This document shows, piece after piece, positions 37,320-46,863 of a stretch of DNA of 64,000 nt. The DNA comes from Aquimarina sp042434915 (lineage in GTDB: Bacteria > Bacteroidota > Bacteroidia > Flavobacteriales > Flavobacteriaceae). Both the position numbers and the translations under genes were made by a program. Within the stretch, counting starts at the first letter, position 1; every line of letters begins with the position of its first letter. Below the pieces are notes generated by a model, which was not told the DNA's origin, ran no database searches, and was given only the letters and a program-made list of their open reading frames with translations. The stretch covers positions 1,364,001 to 1,428,000 of the forward strand of contig NZ_CP170198.1 of the NCBI RefSeq assembly GCF_042434915.1. The letters run 5' to 3'.

Positions 37320-38405
37320 TTAAGAATAGTACACATAAAACATTAAATATGTAAAAGCAAAATAAACAAGTACAACTCTTCCAATCACTACATGTTGTTT
37401 AACAAAAAATGATTGTTTCAAAAAAGGATAAATTATAACCAAAGCCATTAAAAACCAGGATAGGTAAGCAAAGCGATTTGAAAAATTAGCTCTAATGACT
37501 AAAATCCAAAAAGCATTTGCTGTGAGATATATATTAAAAATTTGACTGTACAATGGATCCTTAAATCCTTTTCTAAATAAAAAATACCATCCAGAAAAAA
37601 CCGCCGATGCACTGTATAGTAAAAAGTCATATCTAAATCCTCCAGAATTGGCAGTTGGGCTAGAGAGATAACTTTCCAGTCTGTCATCTCCAAAACCTAA
37701 GCTCATAAATAAACTTTCCCAAATTCCTCCAAAAGCAATCGACATGGGTATTGCTAATATCCATCCTATCAAATACCATTTTGAATTTTTAAAAACTAAG
37801 GTCACTATATATGCTATTATTGGAAGTAACAATGTTTGGTGAAATAGTGCTGAAAGTGCAAAACACAGAATCATAATCATCTTTCGATCATAGTATGACA
37901 AAGCCAATAAGAATAAAGAAGTTGCCATTCCATTTCTTATTCCATTAACTGCATAAGGCCAAAAGGAAAATGAAGTGACTAACATGATAAATGCGTAAAA
38001 CCAATAGTTCTCAAAAAATCTTTTTGAAACTCTATACATGGGAAAAATATAGATAAATACACAAAAAAGAAAGAATGAATGTATTGATAAAAATTGTGAC
38101 AAGAATTTCATGAAAAGATGAAAAAAAATATCCTTATCTTCTATCAAAGCACCACCAAATTGATAATATTCAAAATGACGTGCATACGTAGCCATATCTG
38201 TAAAGTAAAATCCACTTACTGGTCGTAAACCTATATAGAAAATGCTAAATATTAATACAACAACACCAACAGAATTTGTGAAAATCAGATTTTTTTTGTC
38301 ATTAATATCTAAAAGAAGTGTATGTAAAACTGTAAGTAGAATTATTACAAATGTAATATTTATATAAATCGAATAGTAGTATTGTAGGGGGACAAAATCA
38401 ATCAT
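37320..38405 (-). CDS. EpsG-family polytopic membrane protein, likely Wzy-type polymerase
   Basis: A 361-residue protein with about ten hydrophobic segments and the EpsG-like features YIGLRPVSGFYFTDMATYARHFEY, a mid-protein NGIRNGMATSLFLLALSYY and FALSALFHQTLLLPIIAYI. EpsG-type proteins polymerise lipid-linked repeat units at the outer face of the inner membrane. With a flippase in the same operon and Wzc/Wza at 12-15 kb, a Wzx/Wzy pathway is complete. Its start overlaps the SGNH gene end by 8 bases. Confidence 0.85.
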   Translation of the reverse strand: MIDFVPLQYYYSIYINITFVIILLTVLHTLLLDINDKKNLIFTNSVGVVVLIFSIFYIGLRPVSGFYFTDMATYARHFEYYQFGGALIEDKDIFFHLFMKFLSQFLSIHSFFLFCVFIYIFPMYRVSKRFFENYWFYAFIMLVTSFSFWPYAVNGIRNGMATSLFLLALSYYDRKMIMILCFALSALFHQTLLLPIIAYIVTLVFKNSKWYLIGWILAIPMSIAFGGIWESLFMSLGFGDDRLESYLSSPTANSGGFRYDFLLYSASAVFSGWYFLFRKGFKDPLYSQIFNIYLTANAFWILVIRANFSNRFAYLSWFLMALVIIYPFLKQSFFVKQHVVIGRVVLVYFAFTYLMFYVYYS

Positions 38406-39336
38406 GATATATGACTTTTTGCTTTGTTATTTTCTTTATCATTTCGCAAATATCTTGACTAAAAATAACTCCTCCATATTTATCAATATGGTTCCCATCA
38501 TAAGTTTGATATTTATCGTTACTCTTGAGATTTATATAAATCACTTGATTGTTATCTGCGATTTCATCAATTCTCTTATCAAAATCAGTCCAAAACTGGT
38601 TTTCTATCGTTAGTATTTGTTCATCCACTGGCATTCGCAATAGTATCACGGTACCAAAATTTTTAAGGTATCGAATTATATTTTGAAAACTTTGCATTCT
38701 GAAATCTGAAGGAAGCCATTGTTTACTAAACTTTTGATACATTACAATTTGGTTCTTTTTCCAAGCAGTCAGTGTTGCTTCATCCTTGGGCAAATTTGAT
38801 TCTTCTAGCCAACCATCTCTATGCAACTTTGAAGATCTTCTAATTATAGATCTAAAATGAAAATAATCAAAATTTTTGATAAAATATTCAAAGTTGATTC
38901 TATGATCTACATAGTTCATATTATGAGGTGGCATATCGCTTTCAAAATACACCTCTGTATCAAAATCATCCTTTTCTCTCTTAGAAAAAAGCCAAGGATT
39001 TACGGTTACTATAAAAAGTCCTTTTGTAGTGGTTGTATCTAATTTTCGTTTAATACTTTTAAAATATTCGGGTCCATAAGCAATTTGGGCTATAGTGAAA
39101 CTATAATTCTGTATATCACCTTGGTAAGTTGTATTTATATAATTACATTCATTGAGCACTCTAGGTTGTAATCCCTGCATACTTCTCGAATCTCCAAGAA
39201 TCATCGATTTTGCTTTTGGTGTTGTGAATTTTTCATAAAAATAATCTATATAGCCTCCTTGGGAATAGAGTATGCTAGTGATCATTAACAGTACTAAACC
39301 AAAAAAAACAACACTCTTTATAAGAAACTGTACCAT
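38398..39336 (-). CDS. SGNH-like membrane-anchored protein, partner of MBOAT copy 2
   Basis: A 312-residue protein beginning MVQFLIKSVVFFGLVLLMIT (membrane anchor). Block I is MILGDSRSMQGLQP (Ser near 45), and a late DGNHIDKYG could supply the Asp/His of block V. The start at 39336 is chosen because it lies one base after the MBOAT stop, as in the 20.8-kb pair; an upstream ATG at 39378 would overlap the MBOAT gene by 41 bases. Little similarity to SGNH copy 1 outside the motifs. Expected role: periplasmic acyl transfer onto the polymer. Confidence 0.8.
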   Translation of the reverse strand: MVQFLIKSVVFFGLVLLMITSILYSQGGYIDYFYEKFTTPKAKSMILGDSRSMQGLQPRVLNECNYINTTYQGDIQNYSFTIAQIAYGPEYFKSIKRKLDTTTTKGLFIVTVNPWLFSKREKDDFDTEVYFESDMPPHNMNYVDHRINFEYFIKNFDYFHFRSIIRRSSKLHRDGWLEESNLPKDEATLTAWKKNQIVMYQKFSKQWLPSDFRMQSFQNIIRYLKNFGTVILLRMPVDEQILTIENQFWTDFDKRIDEIADNNQVIYINLKSNDKYQTYDGNHIDKYGGVIFSQDICEMIKKITKQKVIYHD

Positions 39337-39337
39337 G

Positions 39338-40768
39338 TTAGAATTGAAAATAAATGAATGACTGAGATTTGGCTCCAAAAACTAAAATTATACCTATAAA
39401 TAATAAATATATGCTCCAGCGCAATGGCATATATTTAATTGTACTAATTTGTAAGCCATGAGCTTTATTACGTTGAAACCATTCAATTACAACGAGTAAC
39501 CCGATAAAAATTAAAGGTTTAATATCAACATTAGGTCGAGTAAGCCAACTTGTGGTGACCAAACCGCTTAAGTAAGAAAAAGCTGTTTGTAAACTATCTG
39601 CTCTAAAAAAGATCCAAGCAATAATCGTTAATAAAAAAGTGAAGAATATTTGACACAATTCTTTAACACTGATAAAAATTTTACCCTGAGCGACTGTATC
39701 TGTATTTTTTCGATTTCTTTTTGCCAAAAGAAGTGGTAAAAAATACAATGCGTTTAAAAAACCCCAAAATATAAAAGTCCAGTTAGCCCCATGCCAGAAG
39801 CCACTAACAATAAATATGATAAATGTGTTTCGAATCTTTATCCATACTCCTCCTTTACTTCCTCCCAAAGGGATATATACATAATCTCTAAACCAAGTTG
39901 ATAAAGATATATGCCATCGTCTCCAAAACTCTGCAATGTCCCTTGAAAAGTAAGGGTAAGCGAAGTTTTGCATTAGATTAAATCCAAATAATCTGGCGGT
40001 ACCAATTGCAATATCAGAATATCCAGAAAAATCCCCATAAATTTGGAACGCAAAAAAGATTCCGCCAATTAGTAAAGCACTAGCATTTAAGTCTGTATAG
40101 TTATCAAAGATATGATTGACAACTATCGCGCAATTGTCGGCTACAACTACTTTTTTGAAAAGACCCCAAAGAATTTGTCTTAATCCATCTGAAGCTTTGT
40201 TATAATCAAAATGTCTTTTATTATGAAATTGTGGTAGTAAATTTGTTGCTCTCTCGATAGGCCCAGCAACTAATTGAGGAAAAAAGCTGACGTATGCAAA
40301 AAATGCTACTAAATCTTTTGTAGGTTCTAATTTACCTCTATAAATATCAATAGTGTAACTCATTGTTTGAAAAGTATAAAAACTTATCCCAACGGGTAAA
40401 ATAAAATCCAATGTTAATGCATCCATTTCATACCCAACAGTACTAAACGCCTCTGCAAAGGACTTCGAAAAAAAATTGAAATATTTGAATATCCCTAGAA
40501 ATCCTAAATTGACAATCATGCTTATAGTAAGCCATATCTTTTTTCTAGAATTACTACTTGATTTTTTAATATAGAGACCACAGAAATAATCTACAAAAGA
40601 ACTAAACGCAATTAATGAGAGAAATCGATAATCCCACCATCCATAGAATAGATAACTTACTATTAATAATAATAAGTTTTGGATAGAAATCTTTTTGTTA
40701 AAAAGGAACCAATAACTTAAAAAGACTATTGGCAAGAAAATTAGATATTCAAAAGAATTAAACAACAT
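39338..40768 (-). CDS. MBOAT-family (AlgI-like) O-acyltransferase, copy 2
   Basis: A 476-residue paralogue of the MBOAT at 19332-20783. It has QNLLLLIVSYLFYGWWDYRF, SFYTFQTMSYTIDIYRG, FFPQLVAGPIERA, RWHISLSTWFRDYVYIPLGG and FWHGANWTFIFWGF with the catalytic His. Its C-terminal end (SQSFIYFQF) is also shared with copy 1 (RSFIYFQF). It is followed by the SGNH-like partner. Two complete acylation pairs in one locus suggest two O-acyl modifications or one pair acquired later. Confidence 0.94.
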   Translation of the reverse strand: MLFNSFEYLIFLPIVFLSYWFLFNKKISIQNLLLLIVSYLFYGWWDYRFLSLIAFSSFVDYFCGLYIKKSSSNSRKKIWLTISMIVNLGFLGIFKYFNFFSKSFAEAFSTVGYEMDALTLDFILPVGISFYTFQTMSYTIDIYRGKLEPTKDLVAFFAYVSFFPQLVAGPIERATNLLPQFHNKRHFDYNKASDGLRQILWGLFKKVVVADNCAIVVNHIFDNYTDLNASALLIGGIFFAFQIYGDFSGYSDIAIGTARLFGFNLMQNFAYPYFSRDIAEFWRRWHISLSTWFRDYVYIPLGGSKGGVWIKIRNTFIIFIVSGFWHGANWTFIFWGFLNALYFLPLLLAKRNRKNTDTVAQGKIFISVKELCQIFFTFLLTIIAWIFFRADSLQTAFSYLSGLVTTSWLTRPNVDIKPLIFIGLLVVIEWFQRNKAHGLQISTIKYMPLRWSIYLLFIGIILVFGAKSQSFIYFQF

Positions 40769-40770
40769 AA

Positions 40771-41892
40771 TTAATTAGTATTTTTGAGAAACAAAGCTTC
40801 CCATCTTTTCATAACAATTTCTGGTTTAAACCGGAGCATATTTTTTCTAGCCTTTTGCCCCATCTTTTTCCTTAATTCTTCATTTCCAATTAGATTTAGT
40901 AATGCCTGTGAAAGTTCAGTTATATTTTGATCCTCTACCAAAATTCCATCTACACTATCGGTAACAATGTTACGAGGACCATTGGGACAGTCAAAAGAAA
41001 CGACTGGTAAGCCATTAGATAATGATTCTAAGAGCACCATAGGGAAGCACTCTGTTTTTGAGGACATTGCATAAATAGAAGATGCTAATAATTGTTTATC
41101 TAACTCGCTGGTTGACCCGCATAATCTGATATGGTTTTCTAGATTTTTTTCGGCAATTAATTTTTTCAATTCATTAATATAGAAAGTATCTCCACCTCCA
41201 TAAATTTCAAGTGACCAATCAGGATATACTTTAAAAACCTTCTCTACACAACAAATTAATTTTTCGAAACCTTTTACAGGAGCTATACGACCTGCACTGA
41301 TAATTTTTTTTGCCTCTAAAACGGCTGAAGTTGTAGGATACGATGTAATAGCATTGGGTATTACAACAAGGTTACTAGATTTATAATATTGCTTCTCGTC
41401 ATCTGTAAGTAGTACTAAATAGTCATACTTAGCTTCAATATAATCATCGATTTTGTATTTTATTTTTTTCTTAAAAGAAGTATTACCTTTTCTTTCAATA
41501 TCATAATAAAATCTCGAAGAATGGTATTCTTTGATCTTAAGAGTTCTTCTACTTAAAAAAGGAATAAAGAAGAAATCAAAAGCATAATTGCAAATTATTA
41601 AAACATCTGGTTGTAACTCTTTTAGTTTTCTTTTCAACCGAAAAAAGTGTTTTGGTGCTTTTAACAGATTTCTAAGATCCAAATAACTCTTTTGTCTATT
41701 ATAATTTATACCAAGATCATGATGCTTTACATTGGGATGCATTTGATAACAAGAGGATTTACCTCTTTGCTCTGATGTAATTAAAAATACCTCATGAGAG
41801 GTTTCTGATAATAGATAATTAATCTTATTAGATAACACTCTTTCTATACCACCATGAAGGTAAGTTTGATCTGTATAAAATGCAATTTTCAT
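40771..41892 (-). CDS. GT4 family glycosyltransferase
   Basis: A 373-residue GT-B enzyme. The N-terminus is MKIAFYTDQTYLHGGIERVLS, and the donor domain has KKIISAGRIAPVKGFEKLI, SLEIYGGGD and SSKTECFPMVLLESLSNGLPVVSFDCPNGP with the EX7E pair. It closely resembles the next gene upstream (41897-43000) in layout and motifs, which suggests an old tandem duplication. It ends 2 bases before the MBOAT start. Confidence 0.93.
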   Translation of the reverse strand: MKIAFYTDQTYLHGGIERVLSNKINYLLSETSHEVFLITSEQRGKSSCYQMHPNVKHHDLGINYNRQKSYLDLRNLLKAPKHFFRLKRKLKELQPDVLIICNYAFDFFFIPFLSRRTLKIKEYHSSRFYYDIERKGNTSFKKKIKYKIDDYIEAKYDYLVLLTDDEKQYYKSSNLVVIPNAITSYPTTSAVLEAKKIISAGRIAPVKGFEKLICCVEKVFKVYPDWSLEIYGGGDTFYINELKKLIAEKNLENHIRLCGSTSELDKQLLASSIYAMSSKTECFPMVLLESLSNGLPVVSFDCPNGPRNIVTDSVDGILVEDQNITELSQALLNLIGNEELRKKMGQKARKNMLRFKPEIVMKRWEALFLKNTN

Positions 41893-41896
41893 ATGG

Positions 41897-43000
41897 CTAT
41901 TGTAATAAACTTTTAAAAAGAATATCCCACTTAGGAAGAATTACATCGGGTAAATATGATTTGGCTTTTAATCGAGCAGCTCTTCCCATTTGTTGTCTTA
42001 GATCTTTGTCTGATATCAAAAGATTAATTTTTTCTGCAAATTCATTAATATTTCCATTAGGTACCAAAAAACCGTTAATTCCATCATCGATTATTTCTTC
42101 TGGACCACACGGACAATTAAAAGAAATACATGGCAATCCATATGCCATGGCTTCAATTAAGACCATCCCAAAACCTTCGAACCTAGAAGACATAACATAA
42201 ATTGAAGCTTTTTGATACTTTTCACCAATATTTTTTACTGGAGGATAAAAGAAAACAGAATTATTAATTCCTAATTTTTTTGATAAATCAGCATAAGGGT
42301 CTCCTTTTTCTATTTTACCATAAATCTCCAAACTCCAGTCTAAATTAGTACATACCACATCACCCCAGCTCTCTAACAATCTATCATATCCCTTTTGATA
42401 ACATTGCCTTCCTACAGCTAATACTTTTTTATTTGACAAATTAGAAGTGTCCGTTAAATCTGGATAAAAGGATAATGGATTAGAAATTACAACAGTATTA
42501 CGTAGGTTCCATTCTTTCAAATTATCATTAGTTAGAACAACGAATTTATCGAATTTAGACCCCATAAAATTCATTATTCTGTACGTCAAATTAGTTTTGA
42601 GTCTTTTTAATATAGATACGTTTTCTGTTTGAACTTCAATATTTTTTGATACGTGTCGTTCGTAAACAATAGGTGCAGTTTTGTGCAAGATGACAGGCAA
42701 AAAAAAAGCTTTGAGACCATCATCACAAACAGATATTATATCAGGATCAATTTTTTTAACCAATTTTCTAATTTTACAGGCATACTGTTTTAAATAAATA
42801 ATTGGATTACCTGTAACTTTTAAATCGTGATAGTTTAATAAGCTACTAAAATTATAGAATAACGTATCTTCTTTTTGATTTAAAGTAATTATATGTACTT
42901 CATATCCCAATTTTTCGGCCAAGTAACTTGCTTTTATTGAAAGTACACGTTCAAGACCCGCAGCTCCGCTAATTTGATTTGTGATATAAAGTAATCTCAT
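41897..43000 (-). CDS. GT4 family glycosyltransferase
   Basis: A 367-residue GT-B enzyme. It begins MRLLYITNQISGAAGLERVLS and has KKVLAVGRQCYQKGYDRLLESW, SLEIYGKIEKGD and SSRFEGFGMVLIEAMAYGLPCISFNCPCGP. The EX7E motif and nucleotide-sugar region are intact. It is a probable tandem paralogue of the gene at 40771-41892, so the two may add different sugars to one repeat unit. Confidence 0.93.
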   Translation of the reverse strand: MRLLYITNQISGAAGLERVLSIKASYLAEKLGYEVHIITLNQKEDTLFYNFSSLLNYHDLKVTGNPIIYLKQYACKIRKLVKKIDPDIISVCDDGLKAFFLPVILHKTAPIVYERHVSKNIEVQTENVSILKRLKTNLTYRIMNFMGSKFDKFVVLTNDNLKEWNLRNTVVISNPLSFYPDLTDTSNLSNKKVLAVGRQCYQKGYDRLLESWGDVVCTNLDWSLEIYGKIEKGDPYADLSKKLGINNSVFFYPPVKNIGEKYQKASIYVMSSRFEGFGMVLIEAMAYGLPCISFNCPCGPEEIIDDGINGFLVPNGNINEFAEKINLLISDKDLRQQMGRAARLKAKSYLPDVILPKWDILFKSLLQ

Positions 43001-43001
43001 C

Positions 43002-43982
43002 TTAAACGGTAACAGATTTTTTGATAAAAGCCTTGCATTTTTCTTTCAAAGGATCTGCTAGTTTATGATGTAGCCCCAAATTAGTTACCATAGTATTTAA
43101 ATTAATTTTACCAGGTAAATCAAAATTTGCAGTAAAACTTCCATCATCAGCGACATCTACTCTATTGAAAAGTTCTGAAATCCCATCAAATCTACATGTA
43201 TCCACAAAAGTGTTAAAACCATCTAGAAAAATAACTGGAGTTCCCATTGCTAGACAAGGCAAAGCGCAATGGATTCTAGAAGTAATAACCAATTTTGCTT
43301 TTGCATATTTTTTCAAACATTCTTCGGCATATGCAAATTTTTGTTCTTCAGTTTGTTTTCCTATCGGCAAAACTTGCGTTACATAATTGGCACGTTCTAG
43401 AACATCCTTATCTACCACTTTTTCTAGATGTTTTTGAGCCTTATTAAGATTAAAAATATCTCCTTTTAAAGTTCCTTTTACAAAATTCTTAGGACTTAGC
43501 ATTAATTTCCCTTTTGTTGGGTAATTGTAAAATGGATCAACGATATATATTTCCTCATCTCTTAATGAGTCATCTACTTTATAATTATCTAAAGTGAGCG
43601 TTAAACATCCTGTAAAGTAAGCATCGATACCCTGTTCTTGTAGAATTTTAACTGTAAATTTATCTCTACATCCAATAGGAGCATGCTTTTTTAAGTATGT
43701 TATTCCTGCTTCTGTAAGCATAAAAGGAGCGGCAGTAGAATTCATATGGAAAGAAACGAAAAGCGGATCTATTTCCTTTGAGGGTATCCAGTGATGAATG
43801 TTGTGTGTAAACCATCCATTCATTATCAACTTAATGTTTTCCTGACTATAATCTGCTAATTTCTCTCTGTTTAAAAACCTATCTATTCTTGGTAAATATT
43901 GTTTTGCTGCGAGGCTTTGTACATAATCCCCAACATTATATGTTTCTTTTCCTTCAACGTAGGTTAATAGTCCGTATTTCAT
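43002..43982 (-). CDS. Polysaccharide pyruvyltransferase family protein
   Basis: A 326-residue protein with the pyruvyl-transferase/GT-B-like layout: MKYGLLTYVEGKETYNVGDYVQSLAAKQYLPRID at the N-terminus (start chosen here; a longer reading adds 15 basic residues), HAPIGCRDKFTVKILQEQGI, AYFTGCLTLTL, ITSRIHCALPCLAMGTPVIFL and a C-terminal Asn/Asp-rich part. Family members attach ketal-linked pyruvate from PEP to sugars; some close relatives have other transfer roles. It sits between a PP-loop gene and a GT4 gene in the operon. Confidence 0.87.
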   Translation of the reverse strand: MKYGLLTYVEGKETYNVGDYVQSLAAKQYLPRIDRFLNREKLADYSQENIKLIMNGWFTHNIHHWIPSKEIDPLFVSFHMNSTAAPFMLTEAGITYLKKHAPIGCRDKFTVKILQEQGIDAYFTGCLTLTLDNYKVDDSLRDEEIYIVDPFYNYPTKGKLMLSPKNFVKGTLKGDIFNLNKAQKHLEKVVDKDVLERANYVTQVLPIGKQTEEQKFAYAEECLKKYAKAKLVITSRIHCALPCLAMGTPVIFLDGFNTFVDTCRFDGISELFNRVDVADDGSFTANFDLPGKINLNTMVTNLGLHHKLADPLKEKCKAFIKKSVTV

Positions 43983-44034
43983 ATATATATTTTTAGTATA
44001 CTTTTTAAGGTTTGATTGTCTTATCAATTAGTGT

Positions 44035-45312
44035 TTATGCTTTTAGTGAGCGATAAAGTTTATAAAGAATTGGAAACTTTTGTTTTAAAATAAATTTTCT
44101 ACGTTTATTTTGTTTAACCTTCATTTCGTTCTTATTTACAATTTCATCCAAATCCAATTTAATAAACCTTTGTATCTCATTACGCTCAAACTCTTCGTTA
44201 TCTATTACAAAAAAACTATCAACTGATGCTGCTTTTTCTTGTATACAGGTCCATTGATATTTTAGACCTTGAGTCATTACAGTATTTTCATCAAAATTTT
44301 TAAAAATTAAATTATAGAAGTTATTTGGCACATTAAATCCATACAATTTTGGATCTGCACCAGTGAGAATTAAGCTTAAAATTGTACGTTGACATTTATG
44401 GCACGTATTACAATTGTAACCTGTACGTGCTTCTGCGTAGCAAACCCTCAATTTTATATCATATGATGATTTTTGTATAAATTTAACTACATTATCTACT
44501 TTATCAGTTCGTCTCAAATGGTAACCATCATGCGTTATTTTAGTATTTGCCCATCTCATATTTTCGTCAATAACTGGTGAAGAGCCCCAACTATATGTAA
44601 CCTCGTGAGTCGCAGACGCAGCTATATTTATATTAGTAATTCCGTATTTATAACTTAATGGAGGTAAAACTCCTAATAATGCCATACCGTGTTGAACAGC
44701 ACCCCACCAACCAAGATCTGCTAACAAATCAACTTTATACGTATAAAACTCTCGTAAATTTGATTCGACATAAAATAATTTTGATAAATCTAAAAGTTTC
44801 TCTTCGGCATTGAATTTTTTAAATTCTTTCCATCTCTTTGTGTCCTTTATTTCAACATCTGCACCATGAATACTAATTAGATAAGGGTTTTTATCATAGT
44901 TTCTAGTAAGGGATTCGTAAGAATCTAATCCTCCACTAAACAATAACGAGGTGTTATCTCCATTAATAAAATTTGGAACAATAGTGTTAACATGCAATTC
45001 ACCTTTGATATCAACAGTAGGGTGAAACTTTTGAAATTGTTGCTTTAAAATCTTTAGAGAGTTATAAAACGTTTCATCTATTTCATCAATATAGACATCA
45101 AAACCAACAAACCAAGAAATAGGCATGATGTTGGATAATAAGGGAATACAAGCAAGACTTAAAGGAGTATCGCTAATATCTTGGTCGTATAGTACATAAA
45201 AAGGGTTGTTCTCTTGAAAATATTCTTTTATCTCTTTATCGAATTCATAATCGTAAGCTATTTTATATCCTTCTTTCTGAAATTCAATATTTTTAAGTTT
45301 AAACTTATTCAT
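44035..45312 (-). CDS. PP-loop (QueC-like) ATP-pyrophosphatase-type protein in a capsule operon
   Basis: A 425-residue protein with no ordinary capsule-family match. LLFSGGLDSYESL places a PP-loop SGGLDS at 126-131, the ATP-binding signature of N-type ATP pyrophosphatases (QueC, NadE, asparagine synthetase). Four cysteines at 291, 301, 304 and 307 (CYAEARTGYNCNTCHKC) form a likely zinc site as in QueC, followed by QRTILSL. An N-terminal domain of about 120 residues precedes the PP-loop. The gene abuts the flippase stop (0 bases) and precedes the pyruvyltransferase, so it belongs to the operon. An adenylation-dependent amidation or other nitrogen/sulfur transfer on a sugar or carrier is plausible. 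Function unproven. Confidence 0.8.
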   Translation of the reverse strand: MNKFKLKNIEFQKEGYKIAYDYEFDKEIKEYFQENNPFYVLYDQDISDTPLSLACIPLLSNIMPISWFVGFDVYIDEIDETFYNSLKILKQQFQKFHPTVDIKGELHVNTIVPNFINGDNTSLLFSGGLDSYESLTRNYDKNPYLISIHGADVEIKDTKRWKEFKKFNAEEKLLDLSKLFYVESNLREFYTYKVDLLADLGWWGAVQHGMALLGVLPPLSYKYGITNINIAASATHEVTYSWGSSPVIDENMRWANTKITHDGYHLRRTDKVDNVVKFIQKSSYDIKLRVCYAEARTGYNCNTCHKCQRTILSLILTGADPKLYGFNVPNNFYNLIFKNFDENTVMTQGLKYQWTCIQEKAASVDSFFVIDNEEFERNEIQRFIKLDLDEIVNKNEMKVKQNKRRKFILKQKFPILYKLYRSLKA

Positions 45313-46827
45313 TTACGCTTTTTTAAATTTTAAATACACTGAATTGAAACCATCAGTAAATAATTTTTTTTCTGATTCATACATTCCTAAAGAAAAGATC
45401 AAAACCGCATATGCCATACTAAATAAAATACCTTTCAAACCAAAATTAAGCCAACCTGCTCCTGGTATATAATTAATAAAATATCCGATTATACTTACTA
45501 GAACCCCTACAATAATTAACTTTGAGAATAATCCTTTAAAAAATCTAATTATATTTAATCCAATAACTTTCTGATAGTATACATTCATAATATTTTGAAC
45601 AATAATCCACCCGATCATTGAACCAGTTATCATACCTATAGCACCATAACTTTTTGCGAGATATGCTCCTGCACCAGTACCTAGTAACATAAAGGATAAG
45701 TAAAGAACTGCTTTAAAAGAAATTTTATTTTTAGCTTCCAAAATTGAATTTCCAAAACCCTGTACTAGTGGTACCGTATAGGCCACCATAATCATTACAG
45801 CAATTATCCATGAATCGTAATAATTGGATCCAACCCATAGATTTATAAATTGTTTACCAAACAATACAAAAGCTATTAAAATATAAAGTAGTACGATAAA
45901 GGATAAACGTCCAACTTTAATCATCATGGTTGTTAGTTCTTCACCAGATGCTTTTCCTACGGACATTTTTGCAGCTCGCGGAAGAAAAACACTAGAAATA
46001 GCCGTAGAAAATGCTCCATAATAGGTTCCTAACATGATACCGATTCCATAAATTGCTAAAACCTCTGGCTTAACTAAAGCTCCAAGTACAATATGGCCAG
46101 CTTTCCATTGAAACATCCCTACCAACGAAAAAATAAAAATCCATACTGAATAGCCCAAAATATGTTTTATAAATGAAAGCTGAAATGCATTGAAAGTAAA
46201 TCTAACCTTTAATTTTTTGATAACATAATAGGCACTAGCTCCAATGACTATTATATTCATAAGAGTATCAATAATTACAATAGCAATAGCCTTACCTCCT
46301 AATAATAAGACACCAACCACCATAGCTGATCTAATAATATATCGTATGATGTTTAAAGTTTTTGGAAAAACGAATTGTTCATAACCAGAACAAATTCCCA
46401 TAAATACTCCGCCAGGGAGTTTTATCGCTAAGTTAAAAATCAAAATGAGAGACATTATTTCTGCTATTTCAATTTCAGAGGGTGACATTTTACTATAATA
46501 AGTATCGATATTGTAGTAAAAAACACTTCCCACTATTAAAATAATGGAAGAAATACCTATATACAATAGTATTACAGTCCCCAAAAAATCACGCTCTTTT
46601 GTCAAATTTTTTTCCGCTTGATATTTTGCAACAAACCTTATTACGGTATTGTTTAAACCAAAATCTAATACCGAAATAGATCCAACAAGAGCACCAATAG
46701 CAATATAAATACCATACTCGGCATCCCCTACTTTTTGTATAATAAAAGGTGTGAGTAGTAAGCTAACAACATTGGTTAATACAATGGTAGTATAATTTAA
46801 TAACGCTCCCTTTTTAATTTGACTCAA
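45313..46827 (-). CDS. Wzx-type polysaccharide flippase
   Basis: A 504-residue protein with about 14 hydrophobic segments, of the polysaccharide transporter (MOP) superfamily. It starts MSQIKKGALLNYTTIVLTNVV, followed by LLTPFIIQKVGDAEYGIY and DFGLNNTVIRFVAKYQAEKN, both typical of Wzx/RfbX proteins. It should move the lipid-linked repeat unit to the outer leaflet. It lies after the UDP-sugar dehydrogenase (36-base gap) and before the PP-loop gene. Confidence 0.93.
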   Translation of the reverse strand: MSQIKKGALLNYTTIVLTNVVSLLLTPFIIQKVGDAEYGIYIAIGALVGSISVLDFGLNNTVIRFVAKYQAEKNLTKERDFLGTVILLYIGISSIILIVGSVFYYNIDTYYSKMSPSEIEIAEIMSLILIFNLAIKLPGGVFMGICSGYEQFVFPKTLNIIRYIIRSAMVVGVLLLGGKAIAIVIIDTLMNIIVIGASAYYVIKKLKVRFTFNAFQLSFIKHILGYSVWIFIFSLVGMFQWKAGHIVLGALVKPEVLAIYGIGIMLGTYYGAFSTAISSVFLPRAAKMSVGKASGEELTTMMIKVGRLSFIVLLYILIAFVLFGKQFINLWVGSNYYDSWIIAVMIMVAYTVPLVQGFGNSILEAKNKISFKAVLYLSFMLLGTGAGAYLAKSYGAIGMITGSMIGWIIVQNIMNVYYQKVIGLNIIRFFKGLFSKLIIVGVLVSIIGYFINYIPGAGWLNFGLKGILFSMAYAVLIFSLGMYESEKKLFTDGFNSVYLKFKKA

Positions 46828-46863
46828 CTCTTAGATATTTATTAGGTTTAAATTTTTCTCTTT

